Shown here one piece after another: positions 1 through 10,628 of a DNA stretch of 64,000 bases. This DNA comes from Cantharellus purpuraceus (Eukaryota; Basidiomycota; Agaricomycetes; Cantharellales; Hydnaceae), in assembly GCA_025174535.1 (NCBI GenBank), contig JALBUN010000010.1:1860001-1924000 (forward strand), written 5' to 3'. Each line of letters opens with the position of its first letter. Position 1 is the first letter of the stretch. A program made the translations under genes and the position numbers. The notes under the pieces are model-generated. The model made no database searches, had not been told where the DNA came from, and saw nothing but the letters and a program-made list of their open reading frames with translations.

Positions 1-184
1 CATAAAGTGAAAATATACAATTTCAGGACCATAAACAAGATCTTTTCAGGGAAAAAAACACCTACCATGTCTCTCTTATGCCATCAGTGATCCTATAATT
101 CTTTCACAATTCCATTGAACCTTATACATTCCTTGGCATTTTGACTCTATATTGTAACATGGATAAAAGAGTTAAATGTGAGGT
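1..184 (-). repeat. LTR family B fragment (B3, left part)
   Basis: Reverse-complement match to the middle of the family B LTR seen whole at 16771-18185; the stretch around 75-184 follows B closely and the first 70 bases are more diverged. The same B copy resumes at 6450 after the provirus at 185-6449, and the five bases GAGGT occur on both sides of that provirus. The fragment enters from outside the window. No coding potential seen. Confidence 0.75.
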
Positions 185-699
185 TGTTATGACTATATTC
201 ATTAACGTCCAGATCCCCGTCTGATCCACTCAGATCCCCGCACATATGAAATCTATACTCCATTTGGAAACGGCCGTCTCCATCTACCTGTCCGATTGTC
301 ACCGCTGATTCCGCCCATCCATCTCCGGTTCTGATTGATGCATCAGCATCACCATAGGAACCCAGACATCCGTCCCCATCAGACTCAGACATACTCATGT
401 AAGGCCATCGGCCTCGGAGACCCATCACTGGAGTAATTATTATTAGATTTCAAAATATGTATTTAAGTTGCCCGACTGGGGACTTCATTCCCCAGTTCAA
501 ATATTGAATCACGCCTAGTTCCTAAGTCTGATCCTAACTCTCTAAGTTGTGCTCCATCTCTGAAATCTTGGACACCAGTATTAGTGAGGGTGCAGCACAT
601 AAGCTGAAGCCAAGTCCGTTCCGACCCCCATGACGTACTCTGACTCCAACCAAACCTCCAACCCAATCTCCGACTCCCAATCAGACCTAGTGCGTAACA
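185..699 (+). repeat. 5' LTR of family C provirus
   Basis: 515-bp LTR with TG...CA ends. It is followed at once by a short leader and the gag ATG at 732. I see no obvious tRNA-type primer site (no TGG start) directly after the LTR, so the priming mode is unclear. Other copies of the LTR lie at 902-5008 (inverted, interrupted), 5935-6449, 8048-8198 (partial), 16175-19964 (inverted, interrupted) and 20107-20612. Confidence 0.85.
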
Positions 700-918
700 G
701 TATATTCAAACTGCCATACTCACTCCTACCAATGCCACGATCCACCGCCAATTCCGAACGTGCACAAACCGTCGAGGTGCCCACTCCCAGCATCAACACC
801 ATCCCCGAGGTCATCAAAGAACTGATGGACCACATAGAGGCTGTCAATGAAGAAGTCGACACCCTGCCCTCTCCAAATCTGGCACAAGCCATCTCCCTGC
901 TTGTTACGCACTAGGTCT

Positions 919-1107
919 GATTGGGGGTTGGAGATTGGGTTGGAGATTGGGTTGGAGATTGGGTTGGAGATTGGGTTGGAGATTGGGTTGGAGATTGGGT
1001 TGGAGATTGGGTTGGAGATTGGGTTGGAGATTGGGTTGGAGATTGGGTTGGAGATTGGGTTGGAGATTGGGTTGGAGATTGGGTTGGAGGTTGGGTTGGA
1101 GTCGGAG
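919..1107. repeat. 12-bp minisatellite inside LTR C
   Basis: About 14 head-to-tail copies of the 12-mer GATTGGGTTGGA, nearly perfect. The equivalent place in the other C LTRs holds only a few diverged copies (for example near 16195-16258 and 19110-19160), so this is a local expansion. Because 12 is a multiple of 3 it makes repetitive open frames in several phases; these are not genes. Confidence 0.9.
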
Positions 1108-1466
1108 CACATCGTGGGGGTCGGGACGGACTTGGCTTCAGCTTATGTGCTGTGCTGTCGGTTCGCTTAAGGAATAGATCCTATAAGCCTGCGCGCAACG
1201 GTCCTAGCAAACAGACGGTGTGTAACGCAGTTGTTCAGCACTCCAAAGATCAATCAGGGCGAGGGGTACGTAACAGGGAAGTGGGATAGTGCTCTGTGGT
1301 TGGATGGGGATGGGAGCTAAAGGTTGGTCCCGATGGCTGATCGTGCTCTGTGACTGGATGACAATGCGGAGCCCGGTTGGGAGGTACGCGAAAGCTGGTT
1401 TCAGGAGAATCAACCTCTCGGTGGCGGAGGGAAATCTGATCGTTGAACCAAGGTGTTTTACCTCAG

Positions 1467-2030
1467 ACGCTTATTCAGAAATACAACAAATACGTATGTA
1501 CAACCTATTTTCCTCAAATTTTATACAATACACTTCAATTCAAACTTATTTTCATATTTCAACATGATTCTCAAATTTTACACAATATACTAGATTAAAA
1601 CATATTGTGATATTTTGGCATAATTCTCAAAAATAATTCTTTTTTTCCTGATTTAGTGGTGGCAACTCTCTTGAGGGAACATCCAAATATCATTGATTCT
1701 TTCTTATACAATACTTGTAACATAATTTGAACTATCTTTAATCCCCACCTGGTATTTGTATATCTAAATACCCTATATAATACCAATTATATTAATACAT
1801 ACATTTCTATTATATCCATGTAAATGATTATGTTCATCTCAACCAAATATCTTATCTTTTAAAGTTTATTAAAATATAAAATATATGTTTATATTTATGA
1901 AAATTTCACACATCCGAAATCTTTTAAGATATCCAAATTGTAACTCCCTGGCTTTATGTATCATTGAAATCCTGATGTATATCTCCTATACATCAGAATA
2001 TTGTATACTGACATGATTCCGAACAAGCGT
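1467..2030. mobile_element. MITE-like AT-rich element with terminal inverted repeats
   Basis: 564-bp AT-rich insertion in the B1 LTR. The left end reads ACGCTTATTCAGAA and the reverse complement of the right end reads ACGCTTGTTCGGAA (12 of 14 match). CTCAG flanks both ends (1462-1466 and 2031-2035), and the intact B copy at 16771-18185 has one CTCAG at that place and no insert. No transposase frame. Superfamily not assigned. Confidence 0.75.
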
Positions 2031-2064
2031 CTCAGTGTAGAGATGATGGATTGTGATGTAGAGC

Positions 2065-3518
2065 TGTATGGGAACTGGTTTTCCCTTAAAAAGATCTTGT
2101 TTAAAGTCCCGAAACTGTACAATTCCGCTTGATGGCCTTAAAATATCAGCATATATCGGCTGCTTTCTCTTGATTCAGGGCCATTCAAATATTCTCTATT
2201 TTTTCATATTTTTTTGGGAATTTTCCATGCAGAAATGAGTCTACAAACTTATTGTTCTGCTGGGCGAAGTTTTGGGACCCACATGGACCCACAAACCTTC
2301 GCAGATGTCAGCAGCCTCAAAGTCAGCCAGAGTCACCTGGACAACTGACTCATTTTCAATCACATGACTCATTTCAATCTCCGACTCAATCTGGTCACCA
2401 CTGCCAGTAAATGCTCAATATCTTTGCAACCACTGCACCTCCTGACTCCATTTTCAGTGGAGAGTTCAATAGAAGCCATGCCTACCCATAGCTGTGCTAA
2501 TCAGCCTGGGAAACGAAGTATTGACCAAGTTATTTGAGTAATGGTGACTCATGCAATGACTCCTGCCATGACTCATGCTATGACTCCTTCCATGACTCAT
2601 ACCATGACTCCTGTGATTACTCATACTATGACTCCTGCTCTGAGTCACACTATGACTCCATCCATGACCCATGCCCTGAGTCAGAGCAAATCCAAGCAGC
2701 TCATTGGCTAGGAAACTTCCACCCCCTTCTCACATATTCCACTAGCTTCCAGTAGTTTCCATCTATTAATAGGTAGAAGTTTCCAGTAGTATTAGTCAGC
2801 TCCTGTAAATACAATATAAAAGGAGCCCATTCTGCCTCTGAAATAAATAACCATTTCTACCCCATCATTTGCACATCAGTGTGACTAGAGTGACATACAG
2901 TGTCATCCTCTATATCTCAGTAACTGTTGATTGTCCAGTTCAAGGGTCGCTTACAGTTGTGTAACTGTATTTGATTGCACTTGAAGTAGTGATTGTCCTG
3001 CTTTGGGCGTGAGTGTAGTATCTACCTCGCATGACTACGAATCTACAGGGTGAGATTGTCTGTCGATAGTCCTGCCATTAGTGCTCTTGTTTAAGTTACT
3101 AGTGTGTACTGCCTTTGCAGAGCATTAGAAGCTTGAACTCGTGTGAAGCAGTTGCTAGACTACTTCACACATCGCTGTTACCCGCTTCAGAGTGTCACTG
3201 GTTGGACGGTCGGATTCATCCACCTACTTCCTCTAGCCTCTAAGTGCATTCCCCTCTTTTTGGAATATCTGGACCCCTAAGCGTCCGTGAACTCTAGACT
3301 CTGGAAGTCTTATTCATTCCCTACTGCTAAGAAACGTATTACCTTCCTGCGTATCGTCTGCATTGACCATTACAACGGATTGTAACCAAAGTACAAACAT
3401 TAAATCGTTTCTGGAGTTGTGCTGCAGTAGGATTTGATATTCTTCTCAGCTGTTCATTCACGGAATTGTGGTGATTTAGAGTTTGCCCTAACACCATAAT
3501 TTTGCGGGTTCCAAAACA
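2065..3518 (+). mobile_element. Solo LTR family A (A1)
   Basis: 1454-bp LTR beginning TGTATGGGAAC and ending GGTTCCAAAACA, flanked by AGAGC on both sides (2060-2064 and 3519-3523). A TATAAAAGG-like box near 2815 points to rightward transcription. The 3' two-thirds match A2 (6660-8047) and A3 (16259-19109), which lie in the opposite orientation. The section 2330-2690 differs from those copies (see the TGACTCA array). Confidence 0.85.
2530..2690. repeat. Degenerate 12-bp repeat rich in TGACTC/TGACTCA
   Basis: Roughly a dozen diverged 12-mers of the form (C/T)ATGACTC(A/C)TGC in the upstream part of LTR A1, with further TGACTCA-like sites just before (2340-2390). TGACTCA is the recognition core of Gcn4/AP-1 type bZIP factors, so the array could act as an LTR enhancer; that is inference. 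A2 and A3 lack it and have a TGATCAG-rich section in the same place. Confidence 0.7.
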
Positions 3519-5360
3519 AGAGCGTAGAGCGTAGACTTAGAGCGTGGACTTTGACTTTAGAGCGTTGGCTGAAAACTTGTTGATTGATTCCAAAGGCGAA
3601 AACTAGCGCCCTTTTATATACAAATCCCCAGGGCACAACAACACAATATGAGGAGCAAATGATGCAATATGATGCAAGAAATGCTGATCAAGCCAGCTGA
3701 CGAAGCGTGTGAAGTTGAACTACTAAAGGGGGAAATCATGGAGAAATGAAACGACAGATAGGGGTAATCTTTGTAAGAATAGGGGGTGATGAGTAATAAA
3801 AGAACCAAAAATAGAACAAGAATGAGTAAGTCGTGTATGAATGAATTAAAAGATGAAACAGGGGTGAGTCATATAAAAGAACAATAGAAACATCCACCAA
3901 TACCATCTTCCCTACGGCTCTGAAGGTTAATTGACCCTGAGTCACATGAGGACTTCAGTCAGCATCCACAACAAATACTCCTTATTGTCTTAGTGATCCG
4001 TCTCCATATGGTATCCCGTTCCAAGAGTATTCGGTCCCTTTGCCTGACACGATGTAACCTGAGTCAGATTGAAGTGGGAGGATAGGTCAGCGATGGCGAC
4101 TGAAATTCTACCTCACGTTCGACTCTTCTATCCGTGTTACAATATAGAGGTGAAATGTCGAGGAATGTATATGGTTCAATGGAATTGTGAAAGAATATGG
4201 GATCGCCAATGGCATAAGAGAGGCATGGTGGGGATCTTGGACATTGAAAGAGTTTTGGAAGTATTTTGACACGTGGAGGTGGCTTAACATGTCCGTGGAG
4301 CTCGGCGTATTTTTGATAGTCCTCTGTGTCCAGAGACCAGTGTGACGTATTATTAGAAGTGATGTTGGAGAGGGGAATAGAATGGGAAGCCATGTGAATG
4401 ATGATGAAAGGATTGGTGTGAATAGAAGGCTGATAATGATCGATGGCGATGAAACATGAGTGACGATCGATGGCTTGAATTAGAGACTGAGGTGGATAGG
4501 GAGTTGCAGCGCTATTTAAAAGTTGATACGAAAAGACGCTGGCGGAGTTGGACTGTCAGAGTGGTTCGATATGCGTCCTCGATGCGTCCTGGCTCGTCAG
4601 CACCCTCACTAATACCAGTGTCCAAGACTTCGGAGACGGAGTATGACTTAGAGAGTTAGGATCGGACTTAGGAACTAGGCGTGATTCAATATTCGAACTG
4701 GGGAATGAAGTCCCCAGTCAGGCAACTTAAATACATATTTTGAAATCTAATAATAATTACTCCGGTGATGGGTCTCCAAGGCTGACGGCCTTACATGAGT
4801 ATGTCTGAGTCTGATGGGGACAGATGTCTGGGTTCCTATGGTGATGCTGATGCATCAATCAGAACCGGAGATGGATGGGCGGAATCAGCGGTGACAATCG
4901 GACAGGTAGATGGAGACGGCCGTTTCCAAATGGAGTATAGATTTCATATGCGCGGGGATCTGAGTGGATTGGATGGGGATCTGGACGTTAATGAATATAG
5001 TCATAACACTGCTCGCCAGCAGCATCCGTAACCCACAAGCCCCTAAGTCCCAGACCAAGGTCCGAGAACCCGACCCATTTGATGGCTCTGATCCATGAAA
5101 GCTCCAGCCATTCTTGGTACAATGCCGGTTGAATTTCCGCGACCGCCCTGACGCATTCACATCCGATCGGGCAAAGGTCACCTTCACCATGTCCTATCTC
5201 AAGGGCACCACACTGGACTACTTTGAGCCAGCGTTCATGGATGACTCCGATGACCCGATATGGTCAGATGACTACTCCGACTTCATCTCCGAACTTTGGA
5301 CCAATTTCGGTCCTTACAACCCTGAGGCCGATGCCGAGAATGAACTCGATTGACTTTGGA

Positions 5361-5722
5361 TGTCAGGGTTCAAATAAGTCATATTCTATTTTTAGTATTT
5401 TCTCTTGACACCCCTATCAGCGCAGCCTGTCAGGGTGCATCTCCCCTATTTCATTGCCCCTATCACTTCCCCTATCTTTCCTCCCCTATCTTGGTTCTCC
5501 TATCCGTCTCCATCATTTAGTATAAAGACTCGCCTTGGTGCAGTGTGATCCCCTCAGCTTGATCTCTGAGGATATCCGCTGTACCAGGTAAGTCCCATGT
5601 ATTTATCAGAAACAGCTGTATAGACTGAGGATATCCGCTGTACCAGCTGGCATTATTTCTTATCGGCTCTCACTTATTGAGTATCTTGTTGTTGTGGCCT
5701 CGTCATCAGCGTCGCCCTCACA
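5361..5722 (+). repeat. LTR family D (D1)
   Basis: 362-bp LTR from TGTCAGGGTT to CGCCCTCACA, practically identical to D2 at 19419-19780. A TATA-like AGTATAAAGA lies near 5520. The flanks do not match each other (TTGGA and TCTTC), so this is not a clean solo LTR. It may be the 5' LTR of a D element whose remainder was deleted together with the pol of the host provirus. Confidence 0.8.
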
Positions 5723-5934
5723 TCTTCCTTCCATCAGGCCAAGAGCAACTGCTCAAGCTCAGCCACGCTCATGCTTGCCAAAGGGTTTGACATTGTTGAG
5801 GATAAGACCTCAATCATGCCCCTCCTTTTATATGTCTCCAGACCCCCAGTATAACTCCAACCACGCCCAACTGTCTCACCTATTCAATCCACGGACATGA
5901 GGCCTCAGGGGCTTGGCCTTAAATGGAGAGATAC
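5723..5934. other. Unassigned 212-bp stretch between LTR D1 and LTR C
   Basis: Pyrimidine-rich sequence directly after LTR D1 and before the 3' LTR of the C provirus. It may be D internal sequence fused by deletion to the C internal 3' end. No convincing gene. Confidence 0.4.
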
Positions 5935-6449
5935 TGTTATGACTATATTCATTAACATCCAGATCCCCATCCAATCCACTCAGATCCCCGTGCATATGAA
6001 ATCTATACTCCATTTGGAAACGGCCGTCTCCATCTACCTGTCCGATTGTCACCGCTGATTCCGCCCATCCATCTCCGGTTCTGATTGATGCATCAGCATC
6101 ACCATAGGAACCCAGACATCCGTCCCCATCAGACTCGGACATACTCATGTAAGGCCATCGGCCTTGGAGACCCATCACTGGAGTAATTATTATTAGATTT
6201 CAAAATATGTATTTAAGTTGCCCGACTGGGGACTTCATTCCCCAGTTCAAATATTGAATCACGCCTAGTTCCTAAGTCTGATCCTAACTCTCTAAGTTGT
6301 GCTCCATCTCTGAAATCTCGGACACCGGTATTAGTGAGGGTGCAGCACATAAGCTAAAGCCAAGTCCGTTCTGACCCCCATGACATACTCTGACTCTGAC
6401 CAAACCTCTGAGCCAATCTCTGACTCCCAATCGGACCTAGTGCGTAACA
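5935..6449 (+). repeat. 3' LTR of family C provirus
   Basis: 515-bp LTR almost identical to 185-699. Its right flank GAGGT (6450-6454) matches the left flank of the 5' LTR. The near identity of the pair implies a younger insertion than the surrounding LTRs. Confidence 0.85.
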
Positions 6450-6659
6450 GAGGTAGAGTTTCAGTTGCCATCACCGACCTAACCTCCCACTTCAATCTGA
6501 CTCAGGTTACATCATGTCAGGCAAAGGGACCAAATACTCTTGGAATGGGATACCATATGGAGATGGATCACCAAGACAATAAGGAGTATTTGTTGTGGTA
6601 GCTGACTGAAGTCCTCATGTGACTCAGAGTCAACTTACCTTTGGAGCCATAGGGAAGAT
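6450..6659 (-). repeat. LTR family B fragment (B3, right part)
   Basis: Continues the B copy of 1-184 in reverse orientation after the provirus, then stops where LTR A2 begins at 6660. The expected remainder of B does not reappear on the far side of A2. Confidence 0.75.
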
Positions 6660-8047
6660 TGCTTTGGAACCCGCAAAATTATGGTGTTAGGGCAAACTCT
6701 AAATCATGACAATTCCATGAATGAACAGCTGAGAAGAATATCAAACCCTGCTGCAGCACAACTTCAGAAACAATTTAACGTTTGTACTTTGGTTACAATC
6801 CCTTGTATTGGTCAATGCAGACTATACGCAGAAAAGTAATACATTTCTTAGCAGCAAGAAATGAATAAGACTTCCAGAGTCTAGAGTTCATGGACGCTTA
6901 GGGGTCCAGATATTCCAAAAAGAGGGGAATGCACTTAGAGGCTAAAGGAAGTAGGTGGATGAATCCAACCGTCCAACCAGTGGCACTCAGAAGCGGGTAA
7001 CAGCAATGTGTGAAGTAGTCTAGCAACTGCTTCACACGAGTTCAAGCTTCTAATGCTCTGCAAAGGCAGTACACACTAGTAACTTAAATAAGAGCACTAA
7101 TGGCAGGACTATCGACAGACAATCTCACCCTGTAGATTTGTAGTCATGTGAGGCAGATACTACACTCATGCCCAAAGCAGGAATATCACTACTTCGAGTG
7201 CAATCAAGTACAGTTACACAACTGTAAAAGATCCTTGAACTGGTAATCAACAGTTACTGAGATAGAGGATGACACTGTATGTCACTCTAGTCACACTGGT
7301 GTGCAGAAGATGGGTAGAAGTGGTAGAATATGTTGCTATTTCAGAGGCAGAATGACCTCCTTATATATTGTATTTACAGGAGCTGACTAATGCTTCTGGA
7401 ATATTCTACCTATTAATAGATGGAAACTACTGGAAGGTTGTGGAAGGTGGAAGAAAGGGGTAGAATATTCCAAGCCAGGTTCTGATCACTGGACTAACAC
7501 TGATCAGGAGCTGAATAATGGTTCTGGAAAGTTCTATCTAATAATAGAAGGAAACAGCTAGAATATTCCAAGGCAATCACCTGATCTGATCCCTGAACTA
7601 GGCACTGATCAGGCAAAAAGAAGGGTATCCACCCTGTTTTCTGCACTGGTTTGCACAGCCATGGATAGCCACATCTCAGGTGATGATCTCCATGAAAAAT
7701 AGTGCCCTGAGAGGCTGTGGTTGTCAAGTTAGAGAATATTTATTGATCAGAGACATCTGAGCTTGAATTCAGGCCAAATGGCTGGTCCAAGGGTGGAGAG
7801 CCGGCTGTGGGAAGGTTTGTGGGTGCCTATGGGTCCACAACTGTAGCACAGCAGAAATAAATCATTCTGGGCCAAGTTCTGCATGGAATATTCCCAAAAA
7901 AAATATGGAAAAATAGAAAATATTTGAATAAGTCCATTCCAGATACAAGCACCAAATATATGCTGATATTTAGGAATGGAAAAGCAAAGTATAGCACATT
8001 GGTGCTGCATAAATAGGATTTGATAGGGAAAAGGTGGTTCCCATACA
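6660..8047 (-). mobile_element. Solo LTR family A (A2), hybrid flanks
   Basis: 1388-bp LTR A in reverse orientation (from TGCTTTGGAACCC to GGTTCCCATACA). The left flank is family B and the right flank is the inside of a family C LTR, with no shared TSD, so the copy probably arose by recombination between two A copies in different places. Includes a section rich in CTGATC/TGATCAG words (7480-7620). No gene. Confidence 0.8.
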
Positions 8048-8198
8048 GTGAGGGCACAGCACATAAGCTGAAGCCAAGTCCGTTCCAACCCCCACGACAT
8101 ACCTGACTCCTTCTCCAACTCCAACCAAACCTCCGACCAAACCTCCAACTCAATCTCCGACCTAATCTCCAACCCCCAATCAGACCTAGTGCGTAACA
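8048..8198 (+). repeat. Partial LTR of family C
   Basis: The 3' 151 bp of LTR C ending in GTGCGTAACA, abutting LTR A2. The downstream 8199-8391 is not similar to the C leader and holds nothing I can name. Confidence 0.75.
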
Positions 8199-8404
8199 AT
8201 ACCTAGCCCAGATATCTTCTATTGAGATAGGCCTCTATAAACCTCCAGCTTCAAACAGTCTTAAAAATCAATTAAACCCTAATGGTGACTTATGTTGTCA
8301 CCTTGCAAGACCTGCAGGTCAACCATCAAATAAATGATCATCCTCATACCTGACTAGCCAGACTATATGATCTATATAACACATACTGTACATGTATGGG
8401 AAGG

Positions 8405-8540
8405 AGGAGGAGGAGGAGCAGAAACGGAAGGAGGAGGAGCAGAAACGGAAGGAGGAGGAGCAGAAACGGAAGGAGGAGGAGCAGAAACGGAAGGAGGAGG
8501 AGCAGAAACGGAAGGAGGAGGAGGAGGAGCGGAAACGGAA
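8405..8540 (+). repeat. 21-bp repeat coding KEEEQKR
   Basis: Five to six tandem copies of a 21-mer (GGAGGAGGAGCAGAAACGGAA). The length is a multiple of 3, so every frame stays open; in the biologically likely frame it reads as repeated KEEEQKR, a charged coiled-coil-like segment. Confidence 0.85.
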
Positions 8541-9246
8541 GGAGGTGGCAGAGGCGGAATGGAGAAGGAGGAGGAAGCAAAAGCCAAGAGGGCCTGCAGG
8601 GTCAAGGAACTTGCAGCTGCAATGGAGGCCACGAGACTGAAGGAAGTGGAGGAGCAGGCACACGAGCTAGAAGCTGCCATGGAGGTAGAGGAGGAGGTGA
8701 CCAGGGCGACCAGCCACCCAGGAAGTCTGAGTGTGCCAATATGGAGCTTGATGCAAATGCGGAGCCCGAGCTGGGTGTGGATGTCAGGATGGATGCGGAG
8801 CTGGATCCAACCTTGAATTGTTATGAGGAGATGGCTTGGGTAGCCACGGTCGAGGCTCGCAAAAGAGCAGAGCTGCTACCACCAAGAAGAATCTCGACAT
8901 CACAGTCTTTTCATTGAAGGTGTACCTGAGTGCTGATACGGAGAAGCGGGAGGCGGATCGGAGGGTCATATGGTGCAAGGCAGAGAGTCATGTGTTGGCG
9001 ACCCATAAGAAGGAGCTGTGTGTCACTAGGTTGGTGATCTGGCTTTGCAAGCGTGAGATGGAGAAGGTGGCAGCGGAACAGCAGGACAAGGAGGAGGAGA
9101 GGGAACACTTGGAGGCCACATCGAGAAGGGGCGGACCACCCAAGGCTCTGGCTCCAGCAGAGCCATTTGGAGGGCCTGGCGTAACTTGCGACTTGTGTCA
9201 TGATGCAGGCATGGAGTGTGTGTGGCCTACTGGTGTTTTGGAACCG

Positions 9247-10628
9247 TGAACTTCAACCTAAACTGTGGTGTTAATCACAATTTAAGTTTAGCCCGAGGAT
9301 GTATGACCTTTCAAGGCTAGCAATAAGCTTGAAACTATTTTAACAGAGAACCCAATTAAGAAATTATACTCCAGTGAACAATCACAATCAATGTTGCCAC
9401 AGGAAGTGGGGCAATAGAGATTTATGCTTGTCACGTGTAGTTCACACTTTACTGCTGATGCAATGTAAAGTCAAAGATTGACAGGCGTTCAAGGGTTCAG
9501 ATACTTCAAAGGGGGAAGTAACCTAGTGCCTTAGTACCGCAGGTTGAGTGGATTAAAGCTAACAATAATCCCTTCAACGTAAAAAGATAGATATGCACTT
9601 GAACACTTCCTTCTGAACAAGCATATTCTCTGTACGTGTTTATCTGTGATAGAATCAACAGTCAAGGGATATTAATCTCATCTCAAAGAGGTGAGTTAAT
9701 AGACTGTGTTGTTGATTTATTGAAATGCCCACAATTGAATCAACCGATCAATAGCAAAGTACGTGTTAACCTGACTAACCTCAGAGTCTCAATTAAACGT
9801 GCAGTATTCTTGACCAATCAATAGCCTAGTACGTATTAACCTGACTAACCTTAGAGTCTCAATTAATGTGCAAGATTCTTGATTATAACCAATAGCCTGA
9901 TACGTGATAATTTGACTAACCTCAGAGTCTCAATTACATGTGTAAGGTTCTTGATCAATGAATAACAATTAATACACTTCAAGTTACTGCTCCAAGTGGG
10001 CTTGTAGTGTGTTAATTACTAATCAGTTACTCCATATTAACCTCTTCTCCGAGTTTGATTAATATTAGAGCCTGCTGCACTTGTAATATAATAACTTCTG
10101 GCTTCTCCAAGAGTCAATCAAAGTTAATATACACTAAGAGTAGCTGATATAAGCATGATGCTTATGTGATGATTACTCAATGCTTGAGTAGACACTGCTG
10201 TGTGTGTGTGGTAAAAAGATCTTATTTATTGCACTGCTGTTGCAGCCCTTTTTATATACATGGACTATCTAGCTTATGTAACTAATCAGAGAACATTCCT
10301 GGTGCTTAGGGAAGTCCCTGGAAGGAAAGAGAAGGCTGGGGAACCTTGTGGAAGGTCCAGGAAGGTGTCAGAACCTTCTGTGGCCGCTTTTGGCTGAAGT
10401 GCATGAACTCCGATGATTATGTAATGCGCGCGTCGTTCGCTCGCGCGCGAGTGCTCGTCGGAGTTGAATGACAGATTATATCAGCAACCGACCCCTTGTG
10501 TACACTTGTGGGCTCAAATACACAAAAAAGTGAAATTTAAGTACATTCAATAGAACATTTGAAATACCTTTAAACTACTAAATAATAGTCCTTATTTGAA
10601 GTAGTTTAGAACTGCATATACCCCAACA
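9247..10628 (-). mobile_element. Solo LTR family E
   Basis: 1382-bp insertion with TG...CA ends and ACCG on both sides (9243-9246, 10629-10632), inserted into the Cys-rich pseudogene. Read on the minus strand it begins TGTTGGGGTA and has a TATATAAAAAGG box near 10250, typical of an LTR promoter. No coding sequence. Contains three tandem repeats of about 70 bp (9735-9965) and a short palindromic CG-rich patch at 10430-10450. Confidence 0.8.
9735..9965. repeat. Three tandem repeats of about 70 bp in LTR E
   Basis: Three diverged copies sharing the words AATAGC, TACGTG/TACGTATTAA, CTGACTAACC and AGAGTCTCAATTA. Lies in the part of LTR E downstream of its TATA box on the minus strand. Confidence 0.8.

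Larger units (their letters stand above)
1156..4599 (-). mobile_element. Solo LTR family B (B1), interrupted by a MITE-like element and LTR A
   Basis: Starts TGTCGGTTCG and ends GGCTCGTCA, the same ends as the intact B copy at 16771-18185. The flanking four bases are GTGC on the left and GCAC on the right; the empty site in another C LTR reads ...GTGCTGCACCC, so the TSD was probably GCAC with two later transitions on the left. A TATA-like element reads on the minus strand, suggesting the LTR faces left. Contains two younger insertions (1467-2030 and 2065-3518). Confidence 0.8.
902..5008 (-). mobile_element. Solo LTR of family C inserted in gag (with nested LTR B and others)
   Basis: Reverse-complement family C LTR running from TGTTACGCAC to GTCATAACA. 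CTGCT flanks both ends (897-901 and 5009-5013), a clean TSD, so it arose by insertion followed by LTR-LTR recombination. The original LTR of about 0.66 kb is split by the family B LTR at 1156-4599 and is lengthened by the minisatellite at 919-1107. Confidence 0.85.
732..5360 (+). pseudogene. gag: Gag fragment of family C element, interrupted
   Basis: The reading frame starts at 732 (MPRSTANS...), breaks at 901 where the inverted solo LTR 902-5008 begins, and resumes at 5014 once one copy of the CTGCT duplication is removed. The second part carries a Gag-like domain with the stretch SYLKGTTLDYFEPA. A TGA at 5096-5098 stands where the other copy has a Gln codon, and a second TGA near 5351 stops the frame just before the family D LTR. 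The rest of gag, including the zinc knuckle, and all of pol are missing. Structural protein of a Ty3/Gypsy particle by homology to the 16-kb copy; dead here. Confidence 0.75.
185..6449 (+). mobile_element. LTR provirus of family C, internally deleted, with nested insertions
   Basis: Two nearly identical direct LTRs (185-699 and 5935-6449, both 515 bp, starting TGTTATGAC and ending GTGCGTAACA) flank a gag fragment. The bases GAGGT lie just outside both ends (180-184 and 6450-6454), a 5-bp TSD, so this is one insertion event into an older family B LTR. Only gag remains; pol is absent. Inside gag sits an inverted solo LTR of the same family (902-5008), and after the gag piece comes a family D LTR (5361-5722). 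The gag matches the one in the chromodomain Gypsy element at 15003-16142, so the two belong to one family. Cannot move by itself in this state. Confidence 0.85.

Noticed and set aside
921..1289. Open frame of repeated Gly-Asp-Trp-Val
   Set aside because: Caused by the 12-bp minisatellite, whose length keeps several frames open; it lies inside an LTR.
4069..4659. Small frames in LTR B
   Set aside because: Repeated in both B copies but without conserved ends or domains; they lie in non-coding LTR.
5694..5900. 68-codon frame at the end of LTR D1
   Set aside because: Starts within the LTR, lacks a domain, and ends just before the 3' LTR of the host provirus.
8319..8680. Minus-strand frames rich in Phe/Leu/Pro-Pro
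   Set aside because: Antisense shadows of the 21-bp KEEEQKR repeat.
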